DNA of 64,000 nt. Source: an uncultured Gammaproteobacteria bacterium (GTDB taxonomy: Bacteria > Pseudomonadota > Gammaproteobacteria > Arenicellales > Poriferihabitantaceae). The DNA is taken from assembly GCA_937992195.1 (NCBI GenBank), contig CALKKV010000040.1, positions 27,404 to 91,403 on the forward strand. The letters are read 5' to 3'. The first letter of the stretch is position 1, and every line of letters starts with the position of its first letter. The notes under the pieces are model-generated. The model saw nothing but the letters and a program-made list of their open reading frames with translations. It ran no database searches and was not told the DNA's origin. Made by a program: the position numbers and the translations under genes. Positions 60,094-64,000 of the stretch are shown here, piece by piece.

Positions 60094-61242
60094 ATGCGAG
60101 TTGTTATCTATGTTCAACACTTACTTGGTACCGGTCATCTCGTGCGCATGCAGGGGCTTGCATCGGCGCTTCACCAAACGAACCATGATGTATTGCTGGT
60201 TTCTGGTGGCAAGCTAGCTTCGGATACCCCTTACGGCAGTGTTCAACTCCCCGTTTTGAAAACACTACCAGGAGATTTTTTGACTTTGCTGGATGAGGAT
60301 CTGGTTGTCGTATCTGAAAATTGGAAAGCGTCGCGAGCTAAGAAATTACAACATGCTGTGAGTGGTTTTGAGCCCGATATTGTGGTGATAGAAACCTGGC
60401 CCTTTGGCAGGCGCCAAATGCGGTTCGAAATACTGCCTTTGGTTAGTCATCTGAAGACAATGTCTGAGCAACCTATGATTGTGTGTTCCATACGCGATGT
60501 CCTGCAGCAACGCAGGTTGAAGCGCAGAGAACAAACACTTACAGAGGTGGAAGAGTTTATTGATCTGATCTTGATTCATGGAGAGCAAGAGCTGACACCC
60601 CTTGGAGCAAGTTTTGAGGAAGCCTCGAGACTCAAATGTCATATCGACTATAGTGGGTACATTGCGAATCACGTGCTAACTGCTGTACGTGAGAACGAGA
60701 GCAATATAGCGTCAAAAGAAATCTTGGTTTCAGCCGGCGGTGGTGCAACCGGTCAATATCTCCTGCATACAGCTGCGGAAAGTAGTCGAATGGATAAATC
60801 CTTTCAATGGCGATTAATGGTAGGGCCGAACATCGATGATGTATCTTTCAAGAGGCTGCTACAAGATCAATCCGAAAATTTGATCGTTGAGCGCAATCGA
60901 AATGACTTCAGGCAATTGCTCAGCAACTGTTTGGTTTCCGTATCTCAGTTTGGATATAACACAGCGCTGGATTTAGTGATGGCCAAGTGTCCCTCAGTTG
61001 TCGTTCCTTATGCGGAAGATGGAGAGACTGAGCAAACGCAGCGTGCCGAATGTTTCCAAGACAAAGGGTATCTTGTATTGCTGGAGCAAGACGATCTCAC
61101 ACCGGTCTCGCTTATTGAGGCAGTAAAAAAAGCGCTCGAGACAAAAAAAGAAAATTTGTCGGATCGAGATTTAAACGGTGCTCTACGTTCTGTTGAAATA
61201 CTTGAAGCACAATATCAATTATTCAGGAGTACATCAATATGA
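60094..61242 (+). CDS. Second MurG-like (GT-B) glycosyltransferase
   Basis: A 382-residue paralogue of the preceding gene. It keeps the N-terminal VVIYVQHLLGTGHLVRMQG loop, an IVVIETWPFGRRQMRFE segment in the middle, and the C-terminal VSQFGYNTALDLVMAKCP with VPYAEDGETEQTQRAE. The gap to the first transferase is 14 bases and the stop overlaps the next gene as ATGA, so the three are co-translated. Two tandem transferases of one family suggest successive additions to the same acceptor, or a heteromeric enzyme; this is inference. Confidence 0.85.
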   Translation: MRVVIYVQHLLGTGHLVRMQGLASALHQTNHDVLLVSGGKLASDTPYGSVQLPVLKTLPGDFLTLLDEDLVVVSENWKASRAKKLQHAVSGFEPDIVVIETWPFGRRQMRFEILPLVSHLKTMSEQPMIVCSIRDVLQQRRLKRREQTLTEVEEFIDLILIHGEQELTPLGASFEEASRLKCHIDYSGYIANHVLTAVRENESNIASKEILVSAGGGATGQYLLHTAAESSRMDKSFQWRLMVGPNIDDVSFKRLLQDQSENLIVERNRNDFRQLLSNCLVSVSQFGYNTALDLVMAKCPSVVVPYAEDGETEQTQRAECFQDKGYLVLLEQDDLTPVSLIEAVKKALETKKENLSDRDLNGALRSVEILEAQYQLFRSTSI

Positions 61243-62042
61243 GCGTATTTGAACCACTATATACAGAGTTAGACGAATGGAACTTCGATGGAGATGAGGT
61301 CATGTTGTGGTGGCGTGATGACGATGCAGTTGAAGACACTCCTGCGCTGCAACAGCTGTTTTCCCTTGTGTCGAAATATGATGTTCCTCTTTCTCTTGCG
61401 GTAGTACCTGATCTTTTGCAGTCTTCTTTGGTAGAGGCGGTGAAAAAGCAGCCGGTGGTTAAGACAATGCAGCATGGAGTAAGACATGAGAATCTGGCAC
61501 CGAAGACAGATAAAAAGCAGGAGCTGTCTCGAAACGCAAATCTGGACGAGTTAACCAGAGAGATCGCTCAGGGGTTTGAAAAGATGTCAGCGGAGTTTGC
61601 TGATCAATTTATTCCGGTAATGGTTCCTCCGTGGAACAGGATAGATGAGCCGGTAGTAGAGCAACTGGGTTCTATTGGATTTTTGGGTTTGTCATGTTTC
61701 TCTGCCCGAACACGGCCCGAGGTCGATGAAAATGTATGGCTGGTGAATACCCATATCGACATTATCAACTGGAAAAATCAAAAAGAGTTTGCCGGCGCCG
61801 AAAATGTGATTGAGCAACTTATTGCGCATTTGTCGCAGAAGCGGTTAGGACAGGCTGATCGAGCCGAACCCACCGGGTTGATGACCCATCATTTGGTCCA
61901 CGATGATGCCAGCTGGGAGTTCCTGGGGCGGCTGTTTTCAATTTTGGATGAACATCCCGCAGTCACATGGCTATCCGCTGATCGTGTGTTTCAAACTAAA
62001 TGGCGGGATCAACCCTCTGAAAACGATTCCTTTGAATACTAA
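61239..62042 (+). CDS. Polysaccharide deacetylase (NodB-like) family protein
   Basis: A 267-residue protein resembling carbohydrate esterase 4 (NodB-homology) deacetylases. WWRDDDAVEDT supplies acidic metal or catalytic residues, SLAVVPDLL and MQHGVRHEN match the second and third NodB positions, and GLMTHHLVHDD supplies a late histidine. There is no signal peptide, so a cytoplasmic substrate (a lipid- or nucleotide-linked sugar) is more likely than cell wall. It is translationally coupled to the glycosyltransferase before it. The operon ends at a transposable element remnant. Confidence 0.82.
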   Translation: MSVFEPLYTELDEWNFDGDEVMLWWRDDDAVEDTPALQQLFSLVSKYDVPLSLAVVPDLLQSSLVEAVKKQPVVKTMQHGVRHENLAPKTDKKQELSRNANLDELTREIAQGFEKMSAEFADQFIPVMVPPWNRIDEPVVEQLGSIGFLGLSCFSARTRPEVDENVWLVNTHIDIINWKNQKEFAGAENVIEQLIAHLSQKRLGQADRAEPTGLMTHHLVHDDASWEFLGRLFSILDEHPAVTWLSADRVFQTKWRDQPSENDSFEY

Positions 62043-62044
62043 AG

Positions 62045-62260
62045 CTAGGGAGCCTCTGCAAAAAGCGTGACCGGAAAGCTTGAGCGAAAAATATTCAATA
62101 TCAGCGTTGCTAAACTTCGCAATAGTGCGCGGCACCCGGCTCCTGCTATGACGTGCATTTTGCGCCTTGCCTTGATCCTGAATATCTTTCATCTCAATCT
62201 TCCGCACCTCGCCGGCCGCACCTCGCAGGCGGCACCTAGACTTTTGCAGAGGCACCCTAG
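62045..62260. mobile_element. 208-bp IS5-type MITE with CTAG target duplication
   Basis: The element itself is 62049-62256. Its ends are GGAGCCTCTGCAAAA at the left and the inverted counterpart TTTTGCAGAGGCACC at the right, matching at 14 of 15 positions. It is flanked by identical CTAG tetranucleotides (62045-62048 and 62257-62260), a target duplication of the length and YTAR type left by IS5-group elements. It carries no transposase; a CCGCACCTCGC direct repeat (62202-62212, 62216-62226) lies near the right end. Mobilisation in trans by a related IS is inferred. Confidence 0.85.
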
Positions 62261-62318
62261 GTTTGCCAGAGGTTTGTCAGCTAGGTTTTATCTTTTCAGT
62301 TGATAACCAGCTAGCACC

Positions 62319-63470
62319 TTAAGATTTTATAACTGCTTTGATATGACTTGCGATTTGGTCTGCAGCGATCTGTAAATGATGGTGGTTAGCAAACTTAGTG
62401 AGTGAAGCAGTTCGCATCTTTGCGAGACGAATGGGGTCGGATAGCAGCTGGTCAATTGCAGTGGCGAATCGGTCGGGCGCGTTGGCACTTTCAGGATTCT
62501 CGAGCAATAAACCTGTTTCTTCGTGTTCAATAATTTGTTGTATCCCTCCCGCATTGCCCAGTAAATTTGGCAGGCCGTTAGAGAGGGCTTCAAGCGCAAC
62601 CATGCCCAATGCCTCGTTGACAGCAGGCCAGACAAATAAGTCTGCCGCCTGCATGAGTTGGTCGATACGCTCTGCGTCTTTCCTGCCGACGAAATGTACC
62701 TGGCGTTTAAAGTCATTCCGAAACAATTCTTTGACTAAAGTCTCAGCGACGCCGTCCCCCACAATAATAAGCTGCCAGTCTTTGCGTTGAATTTTATCTA
62801 CGGCTTTTGCAAGCACCTGATAAGAAGACAGTTTGCTGTCCTCCCTCATCATTGCAACGGTGAGCAGCCAGTACTGATCCGGGTTGAGTTTATATTGCCT
62901 GGATAAGGTGTTCTTTAGTTGTTTGGTTGCGCTATCTAAATTGGGATTTTGATCAAGGAAGGGTGCAATTGAAACCAGATTATCATCCGATCCGAGCGTA
63001 TCTTGCAGCGCAGAAATATCTTTTGGATTGATGCAGAAAATTCGAGCTGCTTGGTGGATCGCTTTAAGACTCTCTGAATACCCTTCACTCCAATTCCCGT
63101 CTCTTTGTTTTGGGGATACCGATGCCTCTGCGACGAAGTACGGGATACCGAGCGCTTCACTAACTACCGGACCGATCCAGTCGGGTGATTTATGATAGAG
63201 ATGATAGGTAAACCAGGCAATCGGCTTCTGGTCTGTGTCCATTTGTTTGTATTGTTCAATCATCTTTTTCGCTATCGCCAAACCTTGGTTCTTTATCATT
63301 TTCTGTGCGACGATATCCCCCGACCCCTCCCAGCTCCGAAACTCAGATGCAAGAAATGGTACGAAGCTACCTGCCGATAGCGCAGACATAAATAACCTGG
63401 CGATTTTGCGATCCCCAGACGGTCGCGGAGATGCAGGAGACTTCATTGGGGCGTAGAACGCGATGCGCAT
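62319..63470 (-). CDS. GT4-family glycosyltransferase
   Basis: A 383-residue retaining GT-B glycosyltransferase of family 4 type. The N-terminal half is a Rossmann-like acceptor domain (RIAFYAPMKSPASPRPSGDR). The donor domain holds WQLIIVGDGVAETLV, VHFVGRKDAERIDQLMQAAD, and the nucleotide-sugar site VWPAVNEALGMVALEALSNG (an ExFGxxxxEA variant) plus NAGGIQQIIEHEETGLLL. It lies 24 bases after another transferase on the same strand and converges on the deacetylase operon across the MITE. Substrate unknown. Confidence 0.9.
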   Translation of the reverse strand: MRIAFYAPMKSPASPRPSGDRKIARLFMSALSAGSFVPFLASEFRSWEGSGDIVAQKMIKNQGLAIAKKMIEQYKQMDTDQKPIAWFTYHLYHKSPDWIGPVVSEALGIPYFVAEASVSPKQRDGNWSEGYSESLKAIHQAARIFCINPKDISALQDTLGSDDNLVSIAPFLDQNPNLDSATKQLKNTLSRQYKLNPDQYWLLTVAMMREDSKLSSYQVLAKAVDKIQRKDWQLIIVGDGVAETLVKELFRNDFKRQVHFVGRKDAERIDQLMQAADLFVWPAVNEALGMVALEALSNGLPNLLGNAGGIQQIIEHEETGLLLENPESANAPDRFATAIDQLLSDPIRLAKMRTASLTKFANHHHLQIAADQIASHIKAVIKS

Positions 63471-63494
63471 AGGAGGCGACCTAAAAAATATGGC

Positions 63495-64000
63495 TTAACT
63501 ATTGAGTAAAGCGGTCAACTTGGTTTCCAGTGATGAGAAGCTATTCCGCATTTCGAATTGGGTGTGCACCTTTTCCCTACCTGCCTGCCCGAGTCTCTGT
63601 CGGAACGCTGAATCACAAATTAACCGTTGCAGCGCGCCTGTAAGTTGTGCGGTATCCCCTGATTCCACCAATAGGCCATTGTGTTCATTCTCTACCAGCT
63701 CAGGAATGCCCGAGATCGTAGTGCCAATTACTGGGAGTCCCTGACTTTGTGCTTCTACCATAACATTGGGAAGACCATCTCGATCACCGAATTGATCGAT
63801 ACAGCTATTCAATACAAACAGATCGGATTGCCTATAGTGGTCGAGAACAAACTGCTGGGATTGAGCTCCATGCCATTGAACACAATGATCAATAGCCAAT
63901 GTGGTCGATTGTTGTTTTAGTTCATCGAGTAGTGGACCTCCGCCAATATGATGTAGCTCCCAATATAGGTCTTCTTGAAGCTTGGATAAGGCAATCAACA
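63495..64000 (-). CDS. GT4-family glycosyltransferase, C-terminal part
   Basis: The gene runs off the right edge of the window, so only the donor-binding half is visible (about 168 residues). Motifs are WELHHIGGGPLLDELKQQ, DHYRQSDLFVLNSCIDQFGD, GLPNVMVEAQSQGLPVIGTT and GIPELVENEHNGLLVESGD, the classic GT4 pattern with the catalytic Glu in VMVEAQ. It is upstream of, and probably co-transcribed with, the other GT4 gene. The true start lies outside the window. Confidence 0.9.
   Translation of the reverse strand, partial: LIALSKLQEDLYWELHHIGGGPLLDELKQQSTTLAIDHCVQWHGAQSQQFVLDHYRQSDLFVLNSCIDQFGDRDGLPNVMVEAQSQGLPVIGTTISGIPELVENEHNGLLVESGDTAQLTGALQRLICDSAFRQRLGQAGREKVHTQFEMRNSFSSLETKLTALLNS

Noticed and set aside
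62067..62303. Forward and reverse open frames over the 62.0-62.3 kb gap as a small gene or transposase fragment
   Set aside because: They span the terminal repeats of the MITE and its flank, show no transposase motif such as a DDE residue context, and have no ribosome-binding site.

Overview
The window looks like chromosomal core DNA from a free-living, probably marine or aquatic gammaproteobacterium. The evidence is a complete outer-membrane toolkit (LpxC, porin, BamC, type IV pilus assembly), meso-DAP type MurE (DNPR motif), and a gene order of gammaproteobacterial type: mraZ-to-lpxC, secA-argJ-mutT, pilBCD-coaE, murA-hisDC, and ftsY-ftsE-ftsX. I cannot name a genus. No rRNA, tRNA, CRISPR array, prophage or intact insertion sequence was seen. 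All family assignments come from reading motifs and from memory of families; no database search was run.

Layout. 1-9.8 kb is mixed housekeeping: the end of an M3 oligopeptidase, a periplasmic DUF4124-glutaredoxin protein, a lipoprotein, a ParA-like ATPase, a two-gene formaldehyde detoxification unit (frmA, frmB), a reverse-strand hslR-like/hydroxyacid dehydrogenase/hemW group, a small outer-membrane protein, a Crp/Fnr regulator and a CoA-type NUDIX hydrolase. 10.1-28.1 kb is the division and cell wall (dcw) cluster, with a recognisable promoter before mraZ and tight start/stop overlaps: mraZ, rsmH, ftsL, ftsI, murE, murF, mraY, murD, ftsW, murG, murC, murB, ftsQ, ftsA, ftsZ, lpxC. 28.2-33.3 kb holds dciA (reverse), secA, argJ and mutT. 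33.3-37.8 kb (reverse) is coaE-pilD-pilC-pilB. 38.5-43.5 kb is an iscR-suf iron-sulfur assembly operon ending in sufT and a Rieske ferredoxin. 44.1-47.8 kb is murA-hisD-hisC. 47.9-51.3 kb (reverse) is tmcA, a YfhL-type ferredoxin, coaD and rsmD. 51.4-54.0 kb is ftsY-ftsE-ftsX, followed by infA on the other strand. 54.6-58.8 kb holds a TPR-sulfotransferase fusion, a porin and bamC. 58.9-64.0 kb is a surface-polysaccharide type region: two MurG-like glycosyltransferases plus a polysaccharide deacetylase in one operon, facing two GT4 glycosyltransferases, with a 208-bp IS5-type miniature transposable element between the two convergent units.

How it fits together. Most of the window makes and divides the envelope: precursor synthesis (murA, murB-G, mraY), septal synthesis (ftsI, ftsW, ftsQLAZ, ftsEX), lipid A (lpxC), export (secA, ftsY), outer-membrane assembly (bamC) and surface appendages or glycans. 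A recurring feature is that several well-known operons are each short of one expected member: ddl in dcw, the cysteine desulfurase sufS in suf, hisG beside murA, pilA beside pilB, yacG beside coaE, and rpoH after ftsX. These genes presumably lie elsewhere, but the pattern deserves checking.

No wholly new system was demonstrated. The most promising leads are the polysaccharide gene set with its MITE, the desulfurase-less suf operon, the TPR-sulfotransferase fusion, and the inverted repeat in the ftsZ leader.
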